A DNA stretch of 64,000 nucleotides, from contig JALPQD010000213.1 in the NCBI GenBank assembly GCA_023101885.1, positions 1,559,001 through 1,623,000 of the forward strand, written 5' to 3'. The stretch is from Typhlomys cinereus. Its lineage: Eukaryota; Chordata; Mammalia; Rodentia; Platacanthomyidae. The translations under genes were made by a program, and so were the position numbers. The stretch's first letter is position 1. Each line of letters opens with the position of its first letter. Below the pieces are notes generated by a model, which had not been told where the DNA came from, searched no databases, and saw only the letters and a program-made list of their open reading frames with translations. Shown here in pieces: positions 12,636 to 23,877 of the stretch.

Positions 12636-12960
12636 AGTTTCTCTTCTGGTGCTGTGAGAAAATACTTTGACCTAAGCAACTTAAGTGATAAAGGGTTTAT
12701 TATTTGGATTATGGTTCCAGAGAGAAAATTGTCTACTGTGGCAGCAAACACACAGTGGCTGACATGATCATTTCTACTGAGCATTTTACGTGGAACCTGG
12801 GGATCTAAACTCAGGCACTTTTGCTTGCTATGCAAAGGCTTTATCAATTCCTTTTCCCCGAATGGTTACCACCAAGGGCAAAGTGGCTCCAAATTCCAAG
12901 CTTGAATTTTCTGGTCTTCTATCCTTCGGTGGATCCTAATCTATTTATTAGTCAGAGTTT
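12636..12960 (+). repeat. Old interspersed repeat ('gtgctgtga...aagcaactta' family)
   Basis: Starts with 'ggtgctgtgagaaaat', then 'aagcaacttaagtgataaagggtttatt', the head of a common rodent repeat also seen at 51690-52056 and 61501-61920. A fragment resembling an antisense ID/B-type SINE head lies at about 12785-12860. Heavily diverged. I cannot name the family with certainty. Confidence 0.55.
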
Positions 12961-13790
12961 ACTGGCAGTGGACTATCTTTGAATGAAGTGTATCTCTAGC
13001 TCCTCTGGTTACACTCACCAGCCCAAATTGCATACTTCATCATTACTAAAAGCAGAAGGCGAGGCAGAGATGTGTTTCTTTCCTAACATAAAGGAAAGAC
13101 TATTAGCTTCCCCTTGGTTTAATATATCAATTTAAGCAGACACCAGAAATTATCAAGCCCGGCTTACTGTGTCCTAGCTTGTCCTGATGCAATTGGATCC
13201 TTACTCAATTATATTGTTATAGCAAATTGCTCTGAGCAACATCAGCCGTTATAAGCATATGGTGTTTTTCGACCTAACTGTTGATTCTTTTCCACTGGAC
13301 TTATTTAAAACATGCTCATTTTCCATTCTAAGTCTAGATTGTATGTGTGCTCCATTAGGAAATGTTGGCCTGGCTTCCTCAGAAGGTGAAACTATGAACT
13401 GGATGTTTAGGTTTACATCCATTGCCCAAGATTTAGATTCAGAATTAGCTAGTATTAGGCATACAAGATTTGAGAAAGTAGCTGCCCCTCACTCACCAGA
13501 TCTGGAAACAGGAGCTTTCTTTCTATGTGGAATATTATCACAAAACAAGACAAGAACGGAGTTTGGGGAATTCTTACACCAGAAGATTGCCTCTAATCTT
13601 TATGAAACTATACCCATGTTTATTTTATGTTGAAAGAGTTTTGTGTCTACATGCCACCATGGGATGAATTTCTAAGGCCTTCATGAAATCATTCATCAAA
13701 GCAAGAGATTGAAGTCAGTAAAAGGTGGTTAAAAATCTTTTGATATTTTATTTGTATACTTAGTTACATGGAATACTTATCAGTTTCCAT

Positions 13791-13792
<2 letters not shown>
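12961..13792. other. Unique sequence with one long unrecognised frame
   Basis: A 124-codon plus-strand frame runs from 13259 to 13633. It is open in AT-rich DNA and free of simple repeats, but matches no family I know and has no supporting splice or poly(A) context. Confidence 0.4.

Positions 13793-13842
<50 letters not shown>
13793..13842. repeat. (TG)n microsatellite
   Basis: About 20 TG units followed by an imperfect TGTA run. No SINE body adjoins it on either side, unlike most other TG/CA tracts here. Confidence 0.9.
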
Positions 13843-13844
<2 letters not shown>

Positions 13845-14261
13845 CCTGTGGACAGACATATATTCTATGTGTAATGTTTAGCAATGCCAACCTGACACCT
13901 AGCAGGTAAGACATAGGGGCATGTCTGAAAAGGTTTCTCTAGATGGAGGCAGGTCTTTATCCAGCCCTCTAGGAGCATTTCTTGGCTGCTGAGGTGAGAA
14001 GCCCTTCCCTTACCAACTGTATAATTAAGAGAACAGAGCACTGGCAAACTGACAGGCAGACAACAAGTAAATATACAGCATTGGTCCTTGTTTTCTGCTC
14101 ATGCTATGGATGGGATGTGACAGTTCTCCAGGCTCCTGATATTGTGACTGTCCTTCCATGATAGATCATAACCTGGAATAGGATCTGAATAAAACACCTT
14201 CCCCCTCTAAGTTGTTTGACTCGAAGTACGTTGTAGTGTTTCAATAGTACTTAAAACTTCA

Positions 14262-14530
14262 ACAGTGTGTGCATGTTGAAGCCAGACATCAACCTCAGAT
14301 GCCACTCCCCAGGCTCCACCCACTTTGTTTTAGAGAAGGTGCTTATCACTGACTTGGAGTAGGATAAGAAGCCCCAGGGATTCACCCATCTTTGGTTTCA
14401 AAGTGTGGGGATTGCAAGTGTGTATAACCATATCCAAGTATTTAAATGTGGGGTCTGGAGATCAAACTCAAATCCTCAGGATTCTGAAGCAAGTGCTTTA
14501 TAAACAGAGTTATTTCCTTAATCTAATTTC
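14262..14530 (-). repeat. B4-type (ID plus B1) composite SINE
   Basis: Antisense order: a 'gaagccagacatcaacctcag' tail part, then 'aagtgtggggattgcaagtg' (B1-like), then 'tctggagatcaaactcaaatcctcagg...caagtgcttta' (ID-like). This is the reverse complement of the ID-B1-tail layout at 16755-17110. Old and diverged. Confidence 0.7.
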
Positions 14531-16744
14531 TCTGTTTTGAGTGCTTTCTTTCTTTTGAAAATATCTTCATAGTTTTGAAATGGCTTTCCCTTCCTTGTAT
14601 GAATACAGGATTTGAAATGATGCCTTGATCTCCATCTATCCTCCAAGAATTTGATCCAGGTATGAAAACATTTCCCCATGTGAACACCATATTCCCTACT
14701 CTAAAAGGATGGGGTGAGTCTCACACGAGTTACCCTTTCTGGCTTTCCTGCTATATTTGCTTTTGCCATTTTTTCTCGATATACTGTACTATATGTGTTC
14801 TTGCTCATTACCTGTCTATATCCAATGGAACACAAACCCTGTGGAGAGGGGGCAAGTGTGTAATCTACTGGACTCTTAGCACTAAGAAGTGTCTTTCAAG
14901 TGGTAGACACAGTGTCTGTCTAATGAACAGAAGACTGTGGCCATTCAAAGCGATCTTTGAATTCAGGCAACGAAGTGCAGCAATACTGTACCACTCATGT
15001 TTTTTTAAAAATCTACAATGAACGCACACAGGGGTTAATGTAGCAGAAACTGCTAAGCTGAGAAGCTCAGTGAATGTCTGAGTGGACTGGTGGTCGTGGC
15101 AGAGAACAGTGTCCCCTATAACTAACTGGCAAGGGATTCCAGAAAGAGACTTTGCGATCCCTTTGTTTGGTATCCTCGGGATCGAACACAGCCCTCTCTA
15201 CTCACATGAGGAGTGCTCTATTAGTGGGCCATTTTCCCAGCCAGAGAAGGTTCTTAAAATATCCACCCAAAAACAGGGTTCAGTCATGACACTCGAGACA
15301 GAGAGACCTGGCAGGAGATGTCACACTGTTCTAGGTTTGAAAAGATGCAGGTGTGAGTTAGGAATGTGACTGGCAGCAAAGAATACAGAGCACACCACAT
15401 TGGAAGATCTTTCCCGAAAGAGGAACACAGAGTAGGAATAATGGAGATATCCAAGGTATCTAAATAGGATATTATGAAAATCATATTAAGTCATCGTGCC
15501 ACTGACTAAAAGGTGCTATTTGTCCAAGTAAAATCATTTTGCCTTATTTTTTTGCATACCAAGTTGGACTTTTTCAGAAGACAAAGAAGATAAAGCAAGG
15601 CTACTGGTAGCTTTCAGTTTTCCCGAATTTGTAAGAATGATGGCCTGAACATTCTGACTCATGGACGATCTCCTCGGAGCCTGTCTGTTTCTACTTTTCC
15701 TCTGTGCCTGGATAGCGCAAACTACATCTTACTGAAAAGGACTTCCATGGGGCAGACATCACTCCATTTTGCTACCAGTAAAGTCGGCTTACTGGCGCTG
15801 CCATGGAGCAAGCCCTGAGCCATGGAAGAAGCTGGCTGAGCTGGGGACACTCTCTCGTTGATGTTCTTGGGGTGGCTGCACCTCGCAGTAGGTCAGTGCT
15901 GTAGTCTGTCAGCGAGGCCGGCTGGTAGAGACTCATGCTCCATCTGTTCTCAAAAGTTGGGTTCTGCCCAGAGCTATTTGCTCTCCATCCTACCCACCCT
16001 CCTCACCAATTTCTCCACTTAACAAGCAGGGAAATATTAATAACATTGTGTGCTTTTGATGAACTAAACCTAGGGAGGTCATCTCACTGAGAAATTGAGA
16101 TAAAATTCCTACGCACTAAGAAATGGGAAAAGGACCAATCAGATGCGTCCTGAGCGAGTTTGTTCTAAAAGATGAAGAAAGAAATACTCGAGTGGGTCCT
16201 TTTGTCTGCTCACCAGACAGGACAGAAGGGAACTAAACATTTACGGGGCACGATTATGACCTGTCTGTTGTCAGTGAGTACTTTTTCCTCCTCAGACTTC
16301 ACACCTAAGAGCACAGTCAAAAAGGTTTTCTGGGATGCTGTCCAATTATTTGTCCTGTTTATCCTTCCTTTTAATATTAAACTCACCTTTGAAACATCCA
16401 AGAAAGCAAATGCCCCTCTCGCTCACATCAAGGAATCTTCTCTACTGAAGAACCTGAGAAACATTTACTAGAGGACAAAGTTTAAGTCGAGGCACCTGAG
16501 AACTGGTGCATGAACCGGCTTCACACTCACAGCGAGGACACTTTGGCAACTGATCTTCACAGGTCCCGCCTTCCTCAGTTTCAGAGGAAGGAAAATTGTA
16601 TAAGCTCCTTTTAACAAAACGAGAAATCAAAAACAGCACTGAAGAAATGCCAATGTCAATATGGAAATAGAGACCATAAGAAATTGACATATTTAGATTA
16701 AAAGACAACTCCATTATCCACAGGGTTGTTTTGTTTCTCAAAAT
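14531..16744. other. Unique sequence, no gene seen
   Basis: Moderate-GC sequence without clear repeats. The 119-codon frame at 14662-15021 and the 95- to 99-codon frames after it are not recognised. Confidence 0.4.
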
Positions 16745-16754
16745 TCAGAAAGGA

Positions 16755-17110
16755 ATAAAGAGCGACTCGAGAGAGGGCTCAGCAATTAAAACACTGGCCA
16801 GATAAGCAAAAGGGCCCGAGTTCAGATCCCTAGATTCCACATAATACATCTGTCAGTTGTGGTGGCTGATTGCAATTACTGTCCTAGAAAGTAAAGCCTG
16901 GGAATCCCCAGAGGAAGCTGGCTGGCCAGACGAGCCCTATAGGCAAACTCAGGTTTTAATGAGAGATCCATTGAGATGATCTGGCTAATGTAAATAAGGT
17001 AGAAACGTAACAGAGGTTGTGCTCTGATATGACCCATGCATAGGCTACCCAAATGCATGTGTGTCCACACATGCAAAACACACATATACACCCTCATCTC
17101 CCCACCCCTT
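16755..17110 (+). repeat. B4-type (ID plus B1) composite SINE
   Basis: The ID-like head (gagagagggctcagcaattaa, with a B box-like gagttcagatccc) is followed by a B1-like part (gtggtggctgattgcaa...), 'gctggctggccag' and 'gttttaatgagaga', then a CA-containing tail. Same family and opposite orientation to 14262-14530. Confidence 0.75.
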
Positions 17111-17531
17111 ACACATAGGAAATCACAAAAGTGGAAAACCAAAATCTACAGTTGCATTAAACCATGCACATCCTCCTCTTGAATCTGCTATATTATGCGC
17201 TTAAACAAAAGCAAATCAACACAGTCTGGAAAATTCAATGTTCTCAGAAAATTCACTGTTGCTGGTGTGAGGCTGGAGATACAATGTTAGACCTTCTATA
17301 ACTTCTTTTCCATTTTGTTTAGTTTATCTTGGGGTTACTGCCTCATGCATTAGATCATCTACTTTAGTCTAACTGGAATGCAATTTTGAATAGATGCTGT
17401 CTCAAATAGGTCAACGTTTGCAATATTATGAATGGTAATGCTTCTATTCCTTCATTTAGGCTATCAGCTCATAATATAAATGTTCGATACCAGGGAGGAC
17501 TGTATGCCTCTTACTTCAAGAATTTAGCTTA

Positions 17532-17733
17532 AGGGAGCTGGAGAGGTGGCTCGGGGGTAAGCCTCCACCTTGCAGGCGGAAGGTCCTGAGTTCGGATCCC
17601 AGATCCCACGTATAGATGCCAGGCAGAAGTGGGGGCGGTCTGCGCTTCTGGTCTTGGTAGGGCGGAGCCTGTGAATCCCCGGGCAGAAGGAGGTGGAGGC
17701 GTCCATGGTGGTTCACGAATTCGTCCGTGGTTC

Positions 17734-17789
<56 letters not shown>

Positions 17790-17811
17790 TGCGCACAGTT
17801 GAATAAAAAAA
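17532..17811 (+). repeat. Dip-like T+ SINE, young CpG-rich subfamily
   Basis: Full-length tRNA-derived SINE. Head gggagctggagaggtggctc; A box-like 'tggctcgggggt'; B box-like 'gagttcggatccc' about 50 bases later; long body; (CA)n at about 17745-17786; then 'ttgaataaaaaaaaag' with a poly(A) signal. Flanked by a 14-base target site duplication with one mismatch (17518-17531, 17812-17825). Many intact CpGs suggest recent insertion. A 205-codon minus-strand frame over it is an artefact. Confidence 0.9.
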
Positions 17812-18349
17812 AAGAATATAGCTTAGGGATTAAATAGGGAAAATGATTGGGAAGCATGAAAATTGGGATGAAAAACTGCAGAACTTGAAGTCTGTTGCAA
17901 TGGGGAGACTCAGCCTTACTCACAGAAATGAGGTTCTTAAAGATGTCATGCGTATTACATGTGTATTCATTCACATTCTCCCCTGGAACCGGTTCTTCCG
18001 ATTTGAAGCCAGTGGAGGCTTGTTTAAGCTCCTGTTTGCTCTGTCCCCAACTTGCAGCTCTAAAGCAGAGGCCTTGACCAGAACATTCTGATACAACTGA
18101 CTGGGGTAGCCCAGATTCAGAATTGAGTTCCACCTTGCTCCTTGCTAGCTATGGGAATTTGAGCCACGTACTTGGGTTTTCCAAGGAGTAATTCCTCATT
18201 TATAAAGGTGAGTCATCACACTAGAAGTCTCCAGTTAAACAGAGGTGCCAATGGGTGTGAAGAACAAGGCTTATTTAGTAGGTGAATAGAATAGTCTTGT
18301 TACTCTAAAAAGGGCATCTTTAATACTGATAAAGAATTAAAGTACCTAA

Positions 18350-18365
18350 GATACAAAATTATTTT
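18350..18365. repeat. Target site duplication, left copy
   Basis: The 16 bases gatacaaaattatttt recur exactly at 19221-19236. Left copy abuts the A-rich SINE tail; right copy abuts the truncated L1 end. They bracket the whole SINE, spacer and L1 unit as one insertion. Confidence 0.7.
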
Positions 18366-18653
18366 ATTATTATTATTATTTATTCAACTGTGCACATGTG
18401 CGTGCGCGTGTGTGTGTCTGTGTCTGTGTATGTGTGTGTCTGTGTATGTGTAGAACCACGGACGAACCCGCGAACCACCATGGACGCCTCCACCTCCTTC
18501 TGCCCTGGGATTCACAGGCTCCGCCCTACCAGGACCAGAAACGCAGGCCGCCCCTGCTTCCGCCTGGCGTCTATACGTGAGATCTGGGATCCGAACTCAG
18601 GACCTTCCGCCTGCAAGGCGGAGGCTTAACCCCTGAGCCACCTCTCCAGCCCC
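18366..18653 (-). repeat. Dip-like T+ SINE, young subfamily, probably L1-transduced
   Basis: Reverse-complement full-length copy close in sequence to the one at 17532. Head at the right (cctctccagcccc, ending 18653), (TG)-rich block at about 18395-18450, tail TTATTATT...TTTATTCAAC at the left. In sense the tail reads gaataaataataa and contains AATAAA. It has no convincing duplication of its own and seems to be the 3' end of a larger transduced segment. Confidence 0.85.
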
Positions 18654-18885
18654 AAAATAATTTTTTTCATCAGAACACAAATTTGCTTTTATTTTAATGA
18701 GTTGTAAAACTGTATGCATATAACAAATAATTATTTTGAAATGCATTTCACTAGCATTTATTATTATTAGATGTTTGATTTGATTATATACATGCCCAGG
18801 GTCAAGCAAGATCACCAATGGAAAAAGTTTAAGAGACTGTAATCTAAAGGTATTGGCCATATACTTATGAGTTTTACTGTGCATT
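18654..18885 (-). other. Spacer between L1 poly(A) and SINE (putative transduced flank)
   Basis: About 230 bases of AT-rich non-repeat sequence between the L1 poly(A) (complement of the T runs at about 18888-18907) and the SINE head. If the bracketing duplications are real, this is flank from the L1's source locus copied here with it. Confidence 0.5.
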
Positions 18886-19220
18886 TTCTTTTTTTTTCTT
18901 TTTTTTAATATTTTTATTATTATTATTTCCGCTCATACAAACTTAACAGGTACACTCGTCCCTTCCCTCCCTCCACCTCTCCCCAACCCCCCTTCTCCCC
19001 CCTCCCATATCCCCTCCCTCCTCATCTTCTAGTGCCCCCCCCCACCCCTGGAGCATCCTTTAATGTGCATGCCAAACTCTCCTCTGGGTCCTCCTCCGAT
19101 GAGGTGCAAGGACCCAGGGGCATTTCCCAGAACTCTTTCCTGTGTTCCCCTTAAGCTTAGGAACACTACTGTGACTGTCAGTCCCTAGCCTCCAAGGATC
19201 CTAGTGCCTTTAGTACATGC
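18886..19220 (-). mobile_element. LINE-1, 5'-truncated, 3' UTR only
   Basis: Minus-strand L1 3' end. In sense it begins at the truncation beside 19220, shares '...aacacaggaaag...' and 'gtccttgcacctcatcgg'-type sequence with the copies at 43760-45067 and 60733-60949, passes through a G-rich polypurine tract (complement of 18958-19048), and ends 'acctgttaagtttgtatgag' plus a poly(A). Homology to the longer copy stops within about 10 bases of the right-hand duplication. Confidence 0.85.
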
Positions 19221-19236
19221 GATACAAAATTATTTT
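19221..19236. repeat. Target site duplication, right copy
   Basis: Exact 16-base match to 18350-18365, directly after the point where L1 homology stops. Confidence 0.7.
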
Positions 19237-19326
19237 GCAAGAATGGTCCATATCGTGAACATAAGAAGGCTCTATATAGTATTATTTTGCATTTTCATAC
19301 TGTGACATAAAAATTTCAATGTATAA

Positions 19327-19329
<3 letters not shown>

Positions 19330-19376
<47 letters not shown>

Positions 19377-19650
19377 GGTGTGTATACATGTAAGAGGGTT
19401 CTTGTGTGTGCCTGCGGTCCCCAAGGGTGACACTAGGAATTATCTTTTGATTGTTTTATCTTTTTGTTGCTTTTGTTCTGCAGCTTCCTAGGCTCCAGCT
19501 TCCTGGGCCCAGATAGCCATTCACTGCTATTTCCACCTGGCATTTCTACATGAGATCTAGGATCTGACCCTCAAGTCTTACACAGGATCTGAATTCAGGT
19601 CCTTTTGTTTGTGAGACAAAGGCTTCAATCCCTGAGCCATCTCTCCAGCT
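19330..19650 (-). repeat. Dip-like T+ SINE, older subfamily
   Basis: Antisense copy with (TG)n at 19330-19374, body containing 'ccaagggtgacactaggaat', B-box complement near 'ctgaattcaggtcc' and head complement 'gagccatctctccagct' ending at 19650. Contains a short internal duplication around 19550-19590. Few CpGs remain. Confidence 0.85.
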
Positions 19651-20359
19651 TAATGATGTACAAATTTTGCATGCTAAAAATACACACATTCAGAAACATA
19701 TATTTGTAAGTTGAACTATTGTGTACCAAAAAACAAAAAAGAAAAGAAAAAGAAGTTACTGGCAGAATGGTACAAAGGGAGTACCCTAAACCAAAACATT
19801 TTTATACCATTTTTCTCATGGAATATTATCATTTAATCACAGAGACACTAGATATGCAAAGGCACAAAAAGAAAAAGAAAAAAAAAACAACGATGAAGTA
19901 TTTTCCTAGCAACCTAACTGAAAAGGGAAACCACTGTGTGCTGCCAGATTCTGGGGGAGACTCTTAGCTGCCACCCGGGTCCTCCTCTAACTGCACCTAC
20001 TCCATTGCGGATTTATGCTTGCCACAAGATCACCTACTGGAACACAAGTAGAGGATAACGTGCCATATTGGACTACCATATGGCTACTAACCTCTGAGGT
20101 TGGTAGTGACGATCAATGTAGAAATCTGAGCACAGAATGAGCCTCAGGATAGAACCGGTTCTCACTCAGGCGTGCTATATAATTGGCTGGAGTGAGAAAC
20201 TAAAAAAATGTCTCGGAAACCAGATGGATTTGAAATGTTCCATTATTCATAAACAGTTTTTTTTTTCTTTTTGCAACTGTACTTGTTCCCATTCCCAAAT
20301 TTCCTGCCACATAAAATTGCTGAGGAAGGTGTGAAAGGGACAAAAATCAATACATAGTT
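19651..20359. other. Unique sequence, no gene seen
   Basis: AT-rich sequence with A runs near 19727-19755 and 19860-19885. No gene recognised. Confidence 0.4.
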
Positions 20360-21000
20360 GCTTTTCTGGAAGGTCTGGCTGCTACACCAGTATATGAGGA
20401 GCCAGAGGCACTGGCTGGGGAAGTTGGGTTGGGAGCCCTCTCTGCCTGTTTATGGTGAACATGTCCGTCGCGACGATGCCTGGGGAGGAGGGAAGGCAGG
20501 GGAGGGTAGTCCTGAACATGGTCCTAGATCATCACAGCCTTCCAAGCTGCAGTAACCTCAAAATGCTATTCCCCTCTTTCCGCTTATTTGAATGGGAGCT
20601 ACTGGTATTGTTCGGATAGGAAAGGACTCCCCAGGGGGAGGCAATGGCTGCTCTGTGCCTCCCCCGAGTCTCATCAAACTCCCAGTGGACACAGGAGAAG
20701 GTAAGGGCACTTCCGCCAGAGATGGGAGCTTTGCAGGTAGTAAGGAGACCCAGGAAAGGGTCTTCAGCAGCAGGCAGAAGGGGGAAAGCTTGCAAAATCC
20801 TCTCAATGAGGCAGCTTCCCAGTTGAGGATTCTCACATGCAAAATAAAATGCCAAGAGGGAGAGGGAGCCTTTGAAAGAGTATCTGTGTCATAAAAGGAT
20901 GGGAAAGAAGAGAGCCCCTGCGCTGTGTTCTCTAACACGGAAATAGGGAGTGGGGAATGTGAGCACGTTTGACAGCCCTGCCAGCATCCCATGGGACGTT
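20360..21000. other. GC-richer unique block
   Basis: Noticeably higher GC than its neighbours, with scattered CpGs (cgtcgcgacgatg at about 20465). Overlapping frames of 100 to 144 codons exist on both strands, as expected from GC-rich DNA. A donor-like 'gagaaggtaagg' lies near 20694-20705, but no paired acceptor or recognisable peptide supports an exon. Confidence 0.35.
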
Positions 21001-21425
21001 ATCCCTCTCCGTTAAAGTTATGCATCTGTATTTGGGATGCTGAGAGAATTTCTATGTAAGGCATTAATGTAATCATGGTTAGGGGTTAGTAGTTTTTTTT
21101 TCTATGATTTATATTGACAATTAGCCAGTGGATTTGAAGTTGGGAAGACACAGTAACCAAAAAAGCTGAAGCCTTTTCATGTCTCACAGCTAAATCCTTC
21201 TCATCCCAACTTCAGTTCATTAAGCCAAAATTATCATTAGGTAAACTGGAGACTAACCTAATCTGAGAGGTTTAAATGTGATGAATGGTAGTTACCCAAC
21301 TGAAAAAATGCAATGTGAGCTGGATTGGGTTGGGAATGACTTAATTACAGTTATAGAACATGCCTTTGTGAATGGCTTATCAATAACTTAGGAAAATATA
21401 TTTTTATTATTTTAATATTTTTGAA

Positions 21426-21428
<3 letters not shown>

Positions 21429-21462
<34 letters not shown>

Positions 21463-21687
21463 ATGTGTGCGTGTGTGTATCAGAGAGCACTGTGCATCCT
21501 TGTGAAGGACCAAGGGTGATTTCAGGCATCATCCTGGATTGCTTCTTCTTGCTTAGCTCTGAGATTTCCAGGTTCTACGCACTAGGGCTGGAAGTGTGGG
21601 CTGGTGTTTTTACATTGGACCTGGAATCCAAACTCACGACCTTCTGCTTGCAAGACAGTCTTAAAATCTGAGCCATCTCTCCAGCCC
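21429..21687 (-). repeat. Dip-like T+ SINE, older subfamily
   Basis: Antisense copy: (TG)n at 21429-21460, 'ggaccaagggtgatttcaggcatcatcctgga', and head complement 'gagccatctctccagccc' ending at 21687. Frames rich in Cys/Val across the TG run are artefacts. Confidence 0.85.
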
Positions 21688-23690
21688 TATTTTTATTTTT
21701 GTAATTTACTTACATAAAATGGACATCCTCCTATGAATTCATCCTCCTGGAGATAGGCTGAAGCTTTCTGTGCATACACCAATTGACAGTGGCAACACTT
21801 CCAAACCAACCCTCCAGACTGAGAACTGGCTTCTGTTGCCTCTGTTGTCCTCTGAAGTACTACCCAGGACATTTGTGACTCATGTATTGGCATCAGGCTT
21901 GCTTGCTCATGTGTTGGCATGCTTTTTCTTGCTATGCTGTTTTCTGCCCATAGTGTGTTTTTACACCACCATATCAAAATATCTCAATTTTTTGTGGTCT
22001 GGAAGAAATCTTAGAGACTGTCAAATTCAATCATTTCTTCCTACCAACTAAGGGATATTGAATGACTTACCCAGAGTCAAAAGGGAAAAAAATAAAAATA
22101 TTCTTGTTCAGACAATGCTTGCTAGAGTGTGCTTTGTGTGGCTTCCAATTGCCTTGATTAAAATTCACTTTCTAAATGATGTGTAAAAAGCTTTGGTGGT
22201 GAAGAAAGCTTTGAATCCTTGCATTTCCTCTCGGTGTGTGTGAACCAGGCCTTCAGAGAGATTCCTAAAGATACAAAATGAAGTGACTGAGTCTATGGAG
22301 AAATAAAATGTGTATGCTTGAAAGCTCCACAAATAAATACAGAGAGAATAAGGGTTACACAGTCACAGGAAGGAAAATCTGACTAGGCAAGAACAAGACA
22401 AAATTTCCATTATGTTCTCAAGAAGAGATAGCAGCTGAAAGGCAGAGGCGAAAGAGAGTGACATTTTTAGTGTGGCGTTTAGAAGACGCAGAGGAAGCTT
22501 AGACATGGGATTGTGAGTCACACCAGCAGGAAGACCAGCTCATTGAGCCTTCATTGTGGGATATGGGGCATTTGGAAGGACAAAGAGATGAAGGGTAGAC
22601 TGATGAATGTAGAAACTTGTAAAGTTTCATTGTTCTCCAGATATAGAGTATTACAGAAGGGTCTGAATGCAGTTATATGCAGATAACAGAGGTGGAATAC
22701 TCAGTGACAAATTCAACAAGACTTGACATTTGATGAGGTTTGAAATTCAGACAGGAAAGTCATAAAGGCGTGAAGGTGACTGCATGTTTTTAAGGATGAA
22801 AGGTTGAATGACCACTGGGATTCTTTACAGGGCTCCTTCATTCAGAGTGGAAGTAGAAGCATATTAGTTCTACTAAAAAAAAAAAGTTTTCTATACAATC
22901 ACTGCAGGACAGAAGCCAGGTTCAGATAAACCTTTCCAGAGAAACAGTTGGGGATGTTGTTTCGATGGCATGATATCTGAAGAAATTTGAAAGCAAATGC
23001 TACCTTGCATAAGGCGTCTTTGAGTCTACATATTTAGGGACATCCACCTTGTGAGAACCAGATGACATTTGGATTGTCTTATTTCTGCTAGCCATGCCTC
23101 AACACAATAAAGCTCTTACTCTCTTCCTCTTGCTCCCCCCAACCCATCTAAAAGTCATGTTAATGGTAAGAAAACTTATTAACTATGAACTCTGAGATAT
23201 TTTACAAAATACAAAAAAGTACAATGGCTCATTCACTATGTACTCTGAGGTATTTCACAAAGAGCCATACAAAAGTCCAATGGCTCCAAACATAATGCAG
23301 ATATGATGAGATAGAAACAGCTCTGCACTGTTTTGGCCAGTTTGTGCGGAATACACATATTGAAGTGTGGTATGTAGCACTTTTAAGTGTAGCCATTACT
23401 GTCAATCTGAAATAACACATGAATGAAAGGAAACATTCAGTATCATCCCCCCACACTGCCTCCAAGATACTCCACCTGAGCTTCAGAATCTTCCATCTTG
23501 AGAGCCAGCTCTGATGTTGCCCACCTACCTGGAGCTTAGAAACATTTTCTCTGGAACCAACTAGTAGTCATTGTAACCTGGCTTTGGAACTTTGAAAATG
23601 AGTTTCCCAAGCTGCTATTTGATATTCCATAGACCTAAAAGATTAATGAATATATCACTCTGCCTTATTTATTTTTGAAAGGTTCATCCT
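21688..23690. other. Unique sequence, no gene seen
   Basis: Mostly unique AT-rich DNA. I see no repeat family I can name and no exon. Confidence 0.4.
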
Positions 23691-23710
23691 AGAATGTGGA
23701 TGGAGAAAAG

Positions 23711-23763
23711 TCTAACATGACAGTGACCACTGCGGTACCTTGTCTTTCCTTTCCTCGGTACAG
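23711..23763 (+). promoter_or_regulatory. Putative branch point and 3' splice site
   Basis: A branch-site-like 'tctaacat' at 23711-23718 lies about 48 bases upstream of a pyrimidine-rich tract (ccttgtctttcctttcctc) ending in 'ggtacag' at 23763. Spacing and composition fit a functional acceptor. Confidence 0.4.
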
Positions 23764-23877
23764 TGATTTGCACAGGAACTTAAGAAGACATGGAGTTGGC
23801 AGCTGGAGCAGATACTACAGGCCATGCAAAAAGGAAGACCTGAAAAAGATCATGAGCTCAGTGGCTCAGATCAAAAG
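23764..23877 (+). CDS. Candidate internal exon, 114 nt, unrecognised
   Basis: The stretch lies between a good acceptor (pyrimidine tract plus AG at 23762-23763) and a good donor (aaaag|gtaaat at 23877/23878). Its length is 114 bases, a multiple of three, and just one of the three frames is open; the other two meet stops early. The open frame gives a basic peptide beginning DLHRNLRRHG, with SWSRYYRPC and KKEDLKKIMSSVAQIK after it. I do not recognise a protein family. No other exon of such a gene was found in the window, so it could be a lone exon in a large intron-rich gene, a lncRNA exon, a decayed exon or coincidence. Confidence 0.3.

Noticed and set aside
13259..13633. 124-codon plus-strand frame
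   Set aside because: No recognisable domain, no splice or poly(A) context, and AT-rich surroundings. Not enough to call a gene.
16755..17110. tRNA gene suggested by A and B box-like motifs
   Set aside because: The motifs belong to a SINE head; no cloverleaf with an acceptor stem can be drawn. The same applies to all Dip-like copies.
17516..18133. 205-codon minus-strand reading frame
   Set aside because: It runs through a SINE and its (CA)n tract, giving a Cys/Val run in the middle. No protein family matches.
20558..20992. 144-codon minus-strand and 100-codon plus-strand frames
   Set aside because: Overlapping frames on both strands in a GC-richer block are expected by chance; no family recognised.
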